DNA of 64,000 nucleotides from JABFXC01 sp045804265. GTDB taxonomy: Bacteria > Gemmatimonadota > Gemmatimonadetes > Gemmatimonadales > Gemmatimonadaceae. The translations under genes were made by a program, and so were the position numbers. The stretch spans positions 1-64,000 of the forward strand of contig JBJMNK010000014.1 of assembly GCA_045804265.1 (NCBI GenBank), in the 5' to 3' direction. The stretch's first letter is position 1, and every line of letters begins with the position of its first letter. The notes beneath the pieces are model-generated. The model was given only the letters and a program-made list of their open reading frames with translations. It made no database searches and had not been told where the DNA came from. Positions 7,749-18,627 of this stretch are shown here, piece after piece.

Positions 7749-9137
7749 TCACTCGCCGGCTGCTGGCTGGTGCGATGCGTCGAGCCGCAGGTGGCCGTTA
7801 GGCAGCAGCTCGCCGCGCCGTCCCGTCCGCAGCCACAGCCCGTCGCTGGTGAAGGCGTCGCGCGTCGCGGATGGGCGCTCGTGGTAGCCGGCGAAGGTGA
7901 GCGCGCTCCGCTTCACCAGCACGCCGCGATCGTCGCCGATGCGGAGCTCGGTACCGGGCATCGGCGCTCCACTGTCGCGCGCACAATCGTCGGGCGGCTG
8001 CATGGTTGCGCAGATGTGCTCGACCGGTCCGTAGCCGCCGCGGACGACGATCCCCATCGCGGCGAGATGATCGGCGACCTCGCCCGCCAGTGGAGCACCA
8101 CGCGCGGTCGTGACTCGCAGCGTCGCACCGAGCAGCTGTCGAGCGGCGCGGCTCGGAGTCATCGCGATGCGCCAGCGCGCCTCGATCGGGTCGGGCACCG
8201 GCTCGCCGGCGCGACGCAGCGCGACTCGCTCGCGGCCGAGCGTGATCGCCGACGTCCATGCACCACGGTCGTCGTTGCCTAACGTTCGCTCGTGGGCGAG
8301 CAGCGACTGGTACAAGGTCTCGTAGTGGCTGGCCTGGCCGATGAGCACCGTGGCGTCGATCGCGCCGGCGGCCCGCCACAGCGTTCGCTCGTCGGCGACG
8401 TGGGCGACCGACATCCCGCAGCGGATCCGGAGGTGCAGCCCGAGCACGCGCTCTTCGGCGTCGCTGTACGGGAGAACGCTCACGGCGCAGTCCTGCTCGC
8501 CGAGCGCGAGCACTTTTCCCGCGGATGCGGTGCTGGCGGTGATGCAGCGGTGGGTGATCCGCGCCGCACGGCGCTCGCCGGAGGGCGACGAGCCGTAGAC
8601 GAGCAACGCGAGATCGTCAGGCGCGGCGTCGGGGAGCGGGGTGTCGGTCGCCATCGAGTCGTCGAGCCATTCACCCCACCAGCGCGCGCCGTTGGAGGCG
8701 CCGTCCTCGCAGACGATGATGCGCAGGGCGGGAAGCTCGCCGCGATGCGCCATCAGCTTCTGCAGGTTGGATGTCGTGTCGACGATCGCGGCCACCGCGT
8801 GGCAGTCGCCGACTTCGAAGGCGATCTGTGCGTCGTCGCCGCTGACGCCGACGCTGACCGCACCGGCCATCAATATTCCGAGCTCGGCGATCGGCCAGAG
8901 GTTGCGGTTGCCGGCGAGGATCGCGACCGAATCGCCGCGCTGGACGCCGTCGCGAATCAGCGCCCGCGCGACGCGCGTGGACAGCTCGTGCCATTCGCGC
9001 CAGGTGAGCTGGGCATCACGGCGAGCACCCCCGGCCGCGAGCTCCTCGAGCGCGAGGCGATCCGGATGACGCACCACGCGGGCGCGAAAGGTGTCGAGGG
9101 TGGTCGCGTCCTCGCTGGTCGGCATCATGAGCGTCAT
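7749..9137 (-). CDS. Degenerate AMP-binding (acyl-CoA synthetase-like) protein
   Basis: 462-residue member of the adenylate-forming (ANL) fold. It aligns with long-chain acyl-CoA synthetases along its N-terminal domain (ARALIRDGVQRGDSVAIL, then LVYGSSPSGERRAARITH at the P-loop position and GGYGPVEH at motif A5). However, the P-loop lacks the conserved Lys and Thr-Gly pair, the hinge reads LWLRTGRRGE instead of TGD, and the protein ends there, without the C-terminal lid domain that carries the catalytic Lys. It is therefore probably not a working acyl-CoA ligase. Compare the intact homologue at 57659-59359. It is followed on the same strand by nothing obvious; upstream is the CopD-like gene. 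Confidence 0.75.
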   Translation of the reverse strand: MTLMMPTSEDATTLDTFRARVVRHPDRLALEELAAGGARRDAQLTWREWHELSTRVARALIRDGVQRGDSVAILAGNRNLWPIAELGILMAGAVSVGVSGDDAQIAFEVGDCHAVAAIVDTTSNLQKLMAHRGELPALRIIVCEDGASNGARWWGEWLDDSMATDTPLPDAAPDDLALLVYGSSPSGERRAARITHRCITASTASAGKVLALGEQDCAVSVLPYSDAEERVLGLHLRIRCGMSVAHVADERTLWRAAGAIDATVLIGQASHYETLYQSLLAHERTLGNDDRGAWTSAITLGRERVALRRAGEPVPDPIEARWRIAMTPSRAARQLLGATLRVTTARGAPLAGEVADHLAAMGIVVRGGYGPVEHICATMQPPDDCARDSGAPMPGTELRIGDDRGVLVKRSALTFAGYHERPSATRDAFTSDGLWLRTGRRGELLPNGHLRLDASHQPAAGE

Positions 9138-9251
9138 CGGCGTGGAAGACGTCCCCGCTGGCGGCGTTTGTCAAGCACGGTGTTGCCGCTGCCGCCGTTG
9201 CCGCCGTTGCCGCCGGTACAGGGCCGACCGCGGCTACGACGCCACCAGCGG

Positions 9252-10208
9252 CTACGGCGCCGACTGCGGCGCGACAGCGGGAGCGCCGGGCGGAGGCCCT
9301 TCGCCCGGCGGGCCGCCGGCACCGGGACGGCGCGGGGACGGGAGGCTGACCAGGATCGCCGTGATTACCAGCACGACGCCGGCGGCGAGCAGCTCGCCGG
9401 TCGCCGAGCGCTTGAGGCCCCGGGCACCGGCCTCGCTGCCTAACGTTGGACGCCCGCGCTGCCAGTTCCATCCGCCGAGGCCGAATACCAGCGCGACCAC
9501 CAGCAGCTTCGCGATCAGCGCGTACCCGTATGGCGTCGTCCACAGCGACGAGAGCGGGTTGAGGTGCGTCCAGGCGGTGATCAACCCGAACAGCACCACC
9601 AGCCCGCCGCAGACGAGCGCCAGCGGCGAGAACGCGTTCACCATGTCGGCGGCGATCGGCCCGCGCCGCTCGGCCGGCGTGTCGCTCCGCAGCACGAGCG
9701 CCAGCCCGACCACCACCATCACGAACAACGTCCCGATCCAGAGGCTCGCCGCGAGCTCGTGCATCGGGTTCACCAACCGCGACCAGCTCGCCGTCAACGC
9801 GCCGCGGAGCGTGCCGACCACCACGCCGATCGCCGCGATCGGCCAGCCGATCGACAGTCGCCCGCTCGCGAGCAGGAACCCGATCAGCGCGAGCACGGCG
9901 AAACCGATCATCGTCTGCGCGCCGAAGTTCGAGCCGAGCAATGCACCGGTCGTCGTGTGCGCCCTCGCCGCCATCGACGGCAGCGCCTGGACCGAACGCA
10001 CCATCGCGATCAGCGCGCCGATGAGCCCGAGCACCGCGGCCCGCCGAGCCGCGGTGTCGTAAGTGGCAGCGTCCGGTCCCGTACGCCCCACCTTCCCCCG
10101 CAGCGAGGAGTAGCGAAACCCCACCGCCCCGGCGGACAGGAAGATTGCGATGAATCCGATGAGCTCCATCACCGGTTCCGACCACTCGATCAATGGCTCT
10201 GCTTGCAC
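9252..10208 (-). CDS. CopD-family (copper resistance D-like) membrane protein
   Basis: 318-residue integral membrane protein with eight or so hydrophobic helices and the CopD domain in its C-terminal half (NPMHELAASLWIGTLFV, then YGYALIAKLLVVALV). CopD/PcoD proteins are linked to copper uptake or export across the inner membrane; the conserved His in MHELAASLWIG is one likely ligand. The tail is Pro/Gly/Ala-rich (RRPGAGGPPGEGPPPGAPA). Start is GTG 10208, which has an AGGA 8 nt upstream; the internal ATG at 10169 is an alternative. The 114-bp gap to the next gene contains a GCCGTTGCC-type low-complexity run. Confidence 0.78.
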   Translation of the reverse strand: MQAEPLIEWSEPVMELIGFIAIFLSAGAVGFRYSSLRGKVGRTGPDAATYDTAARRAAVLGLIGALIAMVRSVQALPSMAARAHTTTGALLGSNFGAQTMIGFAVLALIGFLLASGRLSIGWPIAAIGVVVGTLRGALTASWSRLVNPMHELAASLWIGTLFVMVVVGLALVLRSDTPAERRGPIAADMVNAFSPLALVCGGLVVLFGLITAWTHLNPLSSLWTTPYGYALIAKLLVVALVFGLGGWNWQRGRPTLGSEAGARGLKRSATGELLAAGVVLVITAILVSLPSPRRPGAGGPPGEGPPPGAPAVAPQSAP

Positions 10209-10452
10209 GTTGGAATTCCTGCTGAATGGTTGAGTGTGGGCGTCAGGCCGACACTACATTCGCGCCGCAACGGGTGTTGGCGCCGTCAGGTGTAACCCGG
10301 CTCACCTTCGCTGCGCGCTTCGCGCCACAATCGACCGCGGTCACGCAATTGCCGCCCCCGCCTTCACGAAAACCTCATGAAATTCCTCCCGGAATCCGGG
10401 AAAGTTGCGGCACAAACAGGCGGTGCGTCTGTACCTATGAAGTCCGATTTTT

Positions 10453-10492
10453 CCCGGGTGGATTACGTGGCGCTGACGCCACCGTGCCCGGG
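10453..10492 (+). promoter_or_regulatory. Hairpin in leader directly before a ribosome binding site; rest of gap featureless
   Basis: Within the 308-bp gap 10209-10516 the only clear structure is a nested stem: CCCGGG at 10453-10458 pairs with CCCGGG at 10487-10492, and TGGCG (10468-10472) pairs with CGCCA (10477-10481) around a CTGA loop. It ends about ten bases before the Shine-Dalgarno AAGGAG of the coiled-coil gene at 10517. It could modulate translation or mRNA stability; it matches no riboswitch I know. A CCCGGAATCCGGG mini-hairpin lies at about 10389-10401. Confidence 0.4.
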
Positions 10493-10516
10493 CCCCCCAG
10501 TAGCAAGGAGTAGCCG

Positions 10517-10942
10517 ATGTCACGCACCGTCGCGCTCGTCGCGATGGCGCTGGCCCTGACCGCCTCGCGCGCTCGCGCCCAGGCTCAGGGTCCAGAAAGC
10601 CATGCGCCTAACGTTCTGGAGACCGTCACCGTGACGGCGAAGGCACCGAGCAACAACATCTTTCATCGCTTCTGGCACATGAACGAGGACCGCAACCAGG
10701 TCCTCGCGATGGAACAGGAGAACCGCCGCCTCGCCTGGCAGCTCCACGGCTACGACAAGCAGATCGTGCGCCTCGAGAGCCGCCTCGCAGTGGTGAAGGC
10801 CGAGCACGACCGGAAGGTAGAGGGCATCACCGCGATCGAGAACGAAACCGCGGAGACGCGCCGCCGCCGCACCGAGCTGGAAGAGCGCGTGAAGAAGCTC
10901 GAGTCGGCCACCGTCGCCGACGCCGGATCAGCGCAGAAGTAG
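10517..10942 (+). CDS. Small secreted coiled-coil protein with TonB-box-like segment
   Basis: 141 residues: a Sec signal (MSRTVALVAMALALTASRARAQAQ), then LETVTVTAKAP, which looks like the TonB box found at the mature N terminus of TonB-dependent receptors, then a His/Trp patch (NNIFHRFWHMNEDRNQ), then a long heptad-rich coiled coil (about residues 65-130, e.g. AETRRRRTELEERVKKLE). Too small to be a receptor barrel. Good ribosome binding site AAGGAG. A strong terminator follows at 10981. I do not recognise a named family; periplasmic location is inferred from the signal. Confidence 0.75.
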   Translation: MSRTVALVAMALALTASRARAQAQGPESHAPNVLETVTVTAKAPSNNIFHRFWHMNEDRNQVLAMEQENRRLAWQLHGYDKQIVRLESRLAVVKAEHDRKVEGITAIENETAETRRRRTELEERVKKLESATVADAGSAQK

Positions 10943-10980
10943 CTCGAGCGCTCGACCGGCAGCATCAGTGAGCAGTGCGC

Positions 10981-11018
10981 GAACGGCGCCGGGATTTCAC
11001 CCGGCGCCGTTCGTTTTT
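10981..11018 (+). terminator. Rho-independent terminator
   Basis: Stem GAACGGCGCCGGG (10981-10993) pairs with CCCGGCGCCGTTC around a five-base ATTTCA-type loop and is followed by GTTTTT, a textbook intrinsic terminator 38 bp after the coiled-coil gene. The other strand lacks a U-tract, so it mainly serves the plus strand. Confidence 0.92.
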
Positions 11019-11025
11019 CCCTGCC

Positions 11026-12381
11026 TCAGGGCCGGTCGACTCTCATCATCGCCTGTCGCAGCTCTTCCCCCGCGTGCGTGGTATCCCCGAGGTAGACGAA
11101 GCGCATGTTCGTGAAGTAGCGCCGCGATGCAGCCGCAACCGACCCGGTCGACACTCGGCGCACATCGTCCATCTCCTTCAGCGCGAAGTGATAGTCGCCA
11201 CGATAGAGCTGAGCACGCGCCAGCGACGCCGCCTGCTCCGCGCTCGTGCTGTTCTGCGCGAGGTACTCGAGCACGAACTGCTTCGTGAACGACGACAACG
11301 GGTAGTCGGGCGGAAACGCCCGCATCCGCTGCACCTGTTCGCGCATCTGGTCGAGCGTGGCGATCGGCTGGTTGGTCGAGGCGTACAATCCTCCCGCGCT
11401 GACACCCCGGTCGTAGAACGGGGCGTATGCGGCGTAGCTCATGCCACGCTCCTCGCGTACCGCCTGCGTCACCATCGCGCCCAGCATCGCCACCGCGACC
11501 CGGAAGCTGGCATAGTCGCCCGCCGACGCCGGCGGCCCCTGGTACATGCCGAGGACGTAGTTCATCGGCATCTCGCGCTCGACCAGTGCCACGCGCCTGT
11601 CGAGCTTTGCGCGCTCGGGAAGAGTCCAGTGGTAGTCGCCGGCCGGAAGCTGGGCGAAGGTGCGCGCGATCGCCTGCTCGATCGCCGGGCGATCGATGTC
11701 ACCGACCACGACGACGAGCATGCGCGACCGCATCATGCGCTCGGCGACGAAGCGCGCGAGCGCCGCCGAGTCGAGCGCCGCGAGCGAGCCCTCCACACCC
11801 GAGGGGCTCAGCGCGTAGGGATGACCCTGAAACGCGAAGCTGTCGGCGATCGCGGTGATCGCGCCGTCAGGCGAGTTGAAGCGCTGCCTGACGCTTCCGA
11901 TCAACCGTTCGCGGGTGGCGTTCACCGCGCGCGCGGTGAGCGCCGGGTGCATCAGCCGGTCGGCGAAGACGTTCCACGTCGAATCGAATTCGCTCTGCAC
12001 GCCGCGGAATCCGTACTTCGTCCAGTCTTCCTCCGGCTCGATGACGACCTGGCTCCCTGTTCGCCGCATCGCGGCGCGCGCCGCGCCGCCGGGATAATGC
12101 TGCGTCCCGTACTGCGACGCGATGAGCGCGAGCCGCTCGATCCCCTGCGTCGCTGACGTCACCTCGCGAAGGCCGCCGAGCAGGTACACGTCCACCGCGA
12201 CCACCGGGTTCGCCGCGTTGCGACGCTGGATCACGCGGACCCCGCTCGCATCGTACATGTCCGTCACGCTGTCGATCGAGACGATCCGGCCGTCGGCGGT
12301 CGTCGCGGCGATTCGCTCGGCCTTGTGGTTGACGCACGCAGCAGCGGCGAGGAGCAGGAGGACCAGGGGAGCGCGGTTCAT
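11026..12381 (-). CDS. M16 family peptidase-like protein, inactive partner
   Basis: 451-residue lipoprotein (signal MNRAPLVLLLLAAAACVN) with the two-lobed M16B fold. At the position of the zinc motif HxxEH it reads TQGIERLALIASQYG, with no His pair, so it cannot bind zinc. The second-half substrate-binding region is retained (EERGMSYAAYAPFYDRG resembles the R/Y motif of M16 C-terminal domains). M16B enzymes usually work as heterodimers of one catalytic and one non-catalytic subunit. Its start overlaps the stop of the active subunit gene by 4 nt (ATGA), fitting a co-translated pair. Confidence 0.88.
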   Translation of the reverse strand: MNRAPLVLLLLAAAACVNHKAERIAATTADGRIVSIDSVTDMYDASGVRVIQRRNAANPVVAVDVYLLGGLREVTSATQGIERLALIASQYGTQHYPGGAARAAMRRTGSQVVIEPEEDWTKYGFRGVQSEFDSTWNVFADRLMHPALTARAVNATRERLIGSVRQRFNSPDGAITAIADSFAFQGHPYALSPSGVEGSLAALDSAALARFVAERMMRSRMLVVVVGDIDRPAIEQAIARTFAQLPAGDYHWTLPERAKLDRRVALVEREMPMNYVLGMYQGPPASAGDYASFRVAVAMLGAMVTQAVREERGMSYAAYAPFYDRGVSAGGLYASTNQPIATLDQMREQVQRMRAFPPDYPLSSFTKQFVLEYLAQNSTSAEQAASLARAQLYRGDYHFALKEMDDVRRVSTGSVAAASRRYFTNMRFVYLGDTTHAGEELRQAMMRVDRP

Positions 12382-13775
12382 TGGGGTAACCCCGAAAAGT
12401 CGATGAACTGCTGCAGGAAGGCCTGCGCCACCTTCGCGTCCGCGTCAGGCGTGAGCGCGCCCATCACGAACGGATGCTGCACGATGTAGCGCTTGACGTA
12501 GCTGTGGAGGTCGGCGGTCGTCCGCGCGTCGAGGTTGTCGACGTACCCGTAGTAGTGATCGAGCCCGGTGACCGCCCACCAGTAGCTCAGCGACTGCGCC
12601 ATCCCGTCGGAGGTCTCCAGCTCCATCGCCGTCTCGACGGCGCGACGCTTCTTCGCGAACGCGAGGTCGCTCTCGCTGAAATAGTTCGAGTCGCCGATCA
12701 TCGTCAGCTCGCGGGAGAGCGCGGTGAGCGCGATGTCGAGCTTCGCGCGCGTCGTCGTGCCGACGAAGGTGATCGGGCCGACGTGGGCGAGCGAGAGGTA
12801 CTGGACCGAGGCATGACTGAAGAGCCCCGAGTCGACGAGTCGCTGCTGAAAGTCCGAGTCGGGATCGTCGAGGATCTCGCTGACGACATCGGCGGAATAT
12901 CCGTCCACCGAGTCCGCGGTCACGCGCGGACCCGGCCACATCATCATGATGGTGATGTCATTCACGTCGCCGTTCATCACCAGCGCGTGTGCCTTGGCGA
13001 GCGTGGCGATCTCCGGGACGGGGTACGCGGTCGCGGGATCGGCACCGCGTTTCCAGTCGGCGAACTTCTTCTCGATCTCGGCGATGATCGTCGGCGCGGC
13101 CACGTCGCCGGTGACGACGATCGCCGCATTGTTCGGCAGGTAGTAGCGCTTGTAGATCGTCGTCAGGCGTTCGGGCGTTGCACCCCAGATCGAGGTCGCG
13201 TCGCCGAGGGTGTTCTTGCGATAGTAGCTGTCGCCCCAGAGCAGGCGTTCGAGCGCCCTGTTGAGCTGTCCGCGCGGGTCGGAGACGTCGCGATTGAACT
13301 CGCCGAAGACGACCTGCCGCTCGGTCTGCAGGTCTTCCTTGCGAAAGCGGGGATCGATGACGAGGTGCGCGAGCAGGCCGACCGCGTCCTGGGCCGCACC
13401 GGCGGGGACGGTCGCGTAGTAGGTGACGGACTCCTCGCTGGTCGTGCCATTGTAGCCGGCATCGATGCGCGACGCGGCCTCGCCGAAATTCTGGACTCCG
13501 GCGTCGCGGTAGCTCCGGAAGAGCATGTGCTCGAAGAGGTGCGGTACGCCCTGTTCGTCGGGCTGCTGCGTGATCGCCCCGCCGCGCACGACCACTTCGA
13601 TGGTGGCGAGCGGGACGGCGTGATTCTCGGCGACGACGACCGTCAGGCCGTTAGGCAGCGTCCTGCTGACGACCTGGTGCTCGAGGGTCGCGCGCTGGGC
13701 GCTGGCGCTCCCGGCGGCGAGGAGGGCGAATAGGAGGGCCAGCAGGCCCGGCCCGGTGCGGGAGAGGAGTCGCAT
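12378..13775 (-). CDS. M16 family zinc metallopeptidase, active subunit
   Basis: 465-residue secreted M16B (pitrilysin-like) peptidase. It has a Sec signal (MRLLSRTGPGLLALLFALLA...ASAQ), inverted zinc motif HLFEH in GVPHLFEHMLFRSYRD and the downstream Glu region (SEESVTYYATVP...). It acts in the periplasm or at the outer membrane on small proteins or peptides. The start was set at ATG 13775 because the 68 codons upstream do not look like protein and the signal peptide begins here. The inactive partner gene follows with a 4-nt overlap. Confidence 0.92.
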   Translation of the reverse strand: MRLLSRTGPGLLALLFALLAAGSASAQRATLEHQVVSRTLPNGLTVVVAENHAVPLATIEVVVRGGAITQQPDEQGVPHLFEHMLFRSYRDAGVQNFGEAASRIDAGYNGTTSEESVTYYATVPAGAAQDAVGLLAHLVIDPRFRKEDLQTERQVVFGEFNRDVSDPRGQLNRALERLLWGDSYYRKNTLGDATSIWGATPERLTTIYKRYYLPNNAAIVVTGDVAAPTIIAEIEKKFADWKRGADPATAYPVPEIATLAKAHALVMNGDVNDITIMMMWPGPRVTADSVDGYSADVVSEILDDPDSDFQQRLVDSGLFSHASVQYLSLAHVGPITFVGTTTRAKLDIALTALSRELTMIGDSNYFSESDLAFAKKRRAVETAMELETSDGMAQSLSYWWAVTGLDHYYGYVDNLDARTTADLHSYVKRYIVQHPFVMGALTPDADAKVAQAFLQQFIDFSGLPQ

Positions 13776-13988
13776 CGGGCAAACGTATGGTTTTCCGCCG
13801 CCGTGCGGAATAGCAGCTGTGCCTGACGATGCGCCGTAAGGCGCCCGGTCGCGGGGAGTGGCGACGCGAGCGGTCAGGCGAGCGTAACCCGAAACGCCTC
13901 CCGGTGTATCAGCACGACAGGCGTGGAAATGAGGGTTACATTCAACCGGACTGCGGGAAGCGTGGCCGACGATCGACACTCACGAGGA

Positions 13989-14222
13989 ATGAGACTGCAC
14001 AGGCGCCATACGGGGCTGATCTTCGTCCTGCTGCTGATCGCGGGCGGGATCGCGCTGCTCTACTGGTTCGGCAACTGGGCGCCGGCGTACAAGCCGTTGC
14101 TGCCACCGGTGTACATCATCCTCATCGGTGTCGCCGTCTGGTACTCCGCCCGCTGGATGCAGCCGCGGACGAAGCACGAGCGGCGCGAGGGTGACCGCCG
14201 CCACGCGAAGCGCCGCGGCTAG
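13989..14222 (+). CDS. Small two-helix membrane protein
   Basis: 77 residues from ATG 13989: a basic N terminus (MRLHRRHTG), two hydrophobic helices (LIFVLLLIAGGIALLYWF and PPVYIILIGVAVWYSARW) and a strongly basic tail (KHERREGDRRHAKRRG). Both ends would be cytoplasmic by the positive-inside rule. No family recognised. An upstream in-frame ATG at 13923 would add 22 residues without clear benefit. The stop codon lies in the centre of a perfect 18-bp palindrome (14212-14229, GCCGCGGCTAGCCGCGGC), which may end transcription between this gene and the convergent one. Confidence 0.65.
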   Translation: MRLHRRHTGLIFVLLLIAGGIALLYWFGNWAPAYKPLLPPVYIILIGVAVWYSARWMQPRTKHERREGDRRHAKRRG

Positions 14223-14278
14223 CCGCGGCCAGCCCACTACAAGGCGGCGCGTCCGCCGTGGCCGACCGGCGGTTGCAG

Positions 14279-15538
14279 CTATGGAGCCGTCGTCAGCTGC
14301 CCGTAGTGCGATCGCACCAGCAGTGGCGCTCCGCTCGCGCCTCCGCGCACGGTGAACATGTCGTCGTAGTCCCAGTCGGGAATCGTCACGCCCTCGCCCG
14401 CGCCTAACGCGGCGATGATCGCCGGCACGGTGTTGCTGTGCCCGACCACGAGCACCGTCTTGCCCGCATAACGCTCGCGGATCAGCGCCGCGACCGCGGC
14501 GGCGTGATCGACTCCGGGCGCGCCGGCCGGGACCACGATCGGCTCGAACCCGAGTCGCGACGCCAGGGGTGCCGCGGTGAGCCGGGTCCGCTGCAGCTGG
14601 GTCACGATGATCCCGGCGATCCCGGCATGCGCGAGCGAGTCGGCCAGCGCGTTCGCACGCAGCTGCCCCGCGCTGCTCAGCACCGGGTCCGATGACGCAT
14701 CCGCCTTCTCGGCGTGTCGCACGAGGATGACCGTGGTGTTGGGCGGAAGCGCCGACGCGCTCGCCGGCTGCGGCGGCGGACCGGCCGGCCACTGATGCGG
14801 ATCGAAGAACGCCAGCGGGAGATCCACGTTCGCGCGCAGATCCGCATACTGCTCCCGCTGCACCGACTTCCCGCCGATGCGGATGTCGACGTCGGTCGCG
14901 ATCCATCCGCCACCGAGCGGCTGATAGCCGTTGAGGAGAACGTCGAAGCCGGGCGCCATCGCCTCGGGCGCGGTGATGAATCGCGTCACCACCAGCCGCT
15001 CAGCGTCCACCCAGAACTGCGCCGAGGTCGTGTCGCTCGCGTCGCGGGCACCGACCACCCAGGTCGCCCGTCCGGCGAGCGTGTCGGCGCGAATGCGCGT
15101 GAGATCGAAGTGCCAGCGCGCCAGCTCGCCTAACGTTTCCGCGACCGGGACGTGGTACATCGTGACCACGAACGGCATGAACGGATTCGCGTCCGCGCCG
15201 GCGCGCACCAGCTTCCCGGCGTGGACGCGATAGCTCGAGTCCCGGGTGTAGATGATCACGTTGCCATCGGCCGGCGCACCGACGTCGATGCGAAGCGTAC
15301 CCGGCGCCCGCAGCGCTTCGTGCCAGGTGGACACACGCGCCGTCCCGTCGGGCGCGTGCTGAGTGGTGGTCTGCGTGAAGGTGACGGTGTTGTACCAGTG
15401 TCCGGCGTAGCGGTCGTGCATTCTCGTCACGAGCTCGACACCGTCGCGCGGCGCGGCGGCCTTCGGCTCCGGCGGAGTCGACGAGGGCCGCGTGCAGGCG
15501 GCGATGGCGAGGAGCAGGAGCGCTGTCAGTCTGGTCAT
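14279..15538 (-). CDS. Lipoprotein with LolA-like domain fused to a histidine phosphatase
   Basis: 419 residues. Lipoprotein signal MTRLTALLLLAIAACTRP; residues about 30-250 form a beta-rich domain resembling LolA/outer-membrane lipoprotein-sorting folds (VELVTRMHDRYAGHWYNTVTF...); residues about 268-415 are a histidine-phosphatase (SixA/phosphoglycerate mutase) domain with the RHG motif as ILVRHAEKAD, a conserved Arg in VTQLQRTRLTAAPLA and the second His in VVGHSNTVPA. An extracytoplasmic phosphatase tied to a lipid-binding fold is an uncommon combination. Start at ATG 15538 since the signal peptide begins there. Divergent from the MASE1 kinase gene. Confidence 0.82.
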   Translation of the reverse strand: MTRLTALLLLAIAACTRPSSTPPEPKAAAPRDGVELVTRMHDRYAGHWYNTVTFTQTTTQHAPDGTARVSTWHEALRAPGTLRIDVGAPADGNVIIYTRDSSYRVHAGKLVRAGADANPFMPFVVTMYHVPVAETLGELARWHFDLTRIRADTLAGRATWVVGARDASDTTSAQFWVDAERLVVTRFITAPEAMAPGFDVLLNGYQPLGGGWIATDVDIRIGGKSVQREQYADLRANVDLPLAFFDPHQWPAGPPPQPASASALPPNTTVILVRHAEKADASSDPVLSSAGQLRANALADSLAHAGIAGIIVTQLQRTRLTAAPLASRLGFEPIVVPAGAPGVDHAAAVAALIRERYAGKTVLVVGHSNTVPAIIAALGAGEGVTIPDWDYDDMFTVRGGASGAPLLVRSHYGQLTTAP

Positions 15539-15660
15539 GATGACTGGGGACACTGGGTTGAGCGGCGGAAGTGAAGCGCGCCACGGCGATGCAGGTGAAC
15601 GAAGTAACCGCTTCGCGTGCTCGAGAATCGAGTCGCGGCGTCCGGAAAATGAAAGCGAAG

Positions 15661-15705
15661 GGTCGCGTCCGCGGGAGATGCACGATGCCGGAAGAGACGA
15701 TGCAT
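15661..15705 (+). repeat. Direct repeat, copy 1 (left of MASE1 kinase)
   Basis: Begins GGTCGCGTCCGC and contains CACGATGCCGGAAGAGACGA; it matches 18284-18331 over about 45 bp with four substitutions and a 2-bp indel. The two copies bracket the kinase gene at 15804-18272. Both contain GATGCA/GATGCC words of the minisatellite family at 18383. Confidence 0.8.
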
Positions 15706-15803
15706 CGTACATCCACCCAGTATGTTGACCCGTGTATTGCTCAGTCGTCAGCAACGGAGCTTGACCCTCGCCACGACCGCTGCGCACCGAATCCGCGACG
15801 ACG

Positions 15804-18272
<2,469 letters not shown>

Positions 18273-18283
18273 CGGCGCCGACT

Positions 18284-18331
18284 GGTCGCGTCCGCACCTG
18301 CGATCCACGATGCCGGAAAAGACGATGTATG
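18284..18331 (+). repeat. Direct repeat, copy 2 (right of MASE1 kinase)
   Basis: Same element as 15661-15705: GGTCGCGTCCGC, then CACGATGCCGGAAAAGACGA. It starts 12 bp after the kinase stop codon. The pair could mark a past insertion of the kinase cassette or be two members of a dispersed repeat. Confidence 0.8.
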
Positions 18332-18382
18332 GTGACAATACCGCGATGCGCGATCCACGATGCGCGGGACTGCTGGATACCT

Positions 18383-18613
18383 GATGCATGAAACTGATGC
18401 ACGATGCATGAAACTGATGCACGATGCATGAAACTGATGCACGATGCACAACCTGATGCACGGGGCCGATGCACGGCGCCGATGCACGGGATCGATGCAC
18501 GGGGCGCGGCGGTCGTTCGTGTATCGATGCATCCAGCGGTCCCGTGCATCATTCATCGTGCATCGCGGTATCGATGACCATGCATCGTGCCATCGTGCAT
18601 CATGCATCGTGCA
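18383..18613. repeat. GATGCA minisatellite, inverted array
   Basis: Fills most of the gap 18273-18627. Three identical tandem 20-bp units GATGCATGAAACTGATGCAC (18383-18442), a 19-bp variant, then 13-bp units of the form GGSRYCGATGCAC up to about 18501. From 18530 to 18613 the same heptamer runs in the opposite orientation (GTGCATC), so the two halves can pair into a long hairpin. Frames across it on both strands encode Met/His/Asp/Ala repeats and are not believable genes. Confidence 0.9.
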
Positions 18614-18627
18614 CCAGATTTCGCCGG

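Noticed and set aside
9137..9251. GCCGTTGCC run as a CDS extension
   Set aside because: Low complexity between genes; in-frame starts of both neighbours are better supported elsewhere.
18383..18613. CRISPR-like array
   Set aside because: Units are contiguous without unique spacers, change length and reverse orientation, and no cas genes are nearby. It is a minisatellite.
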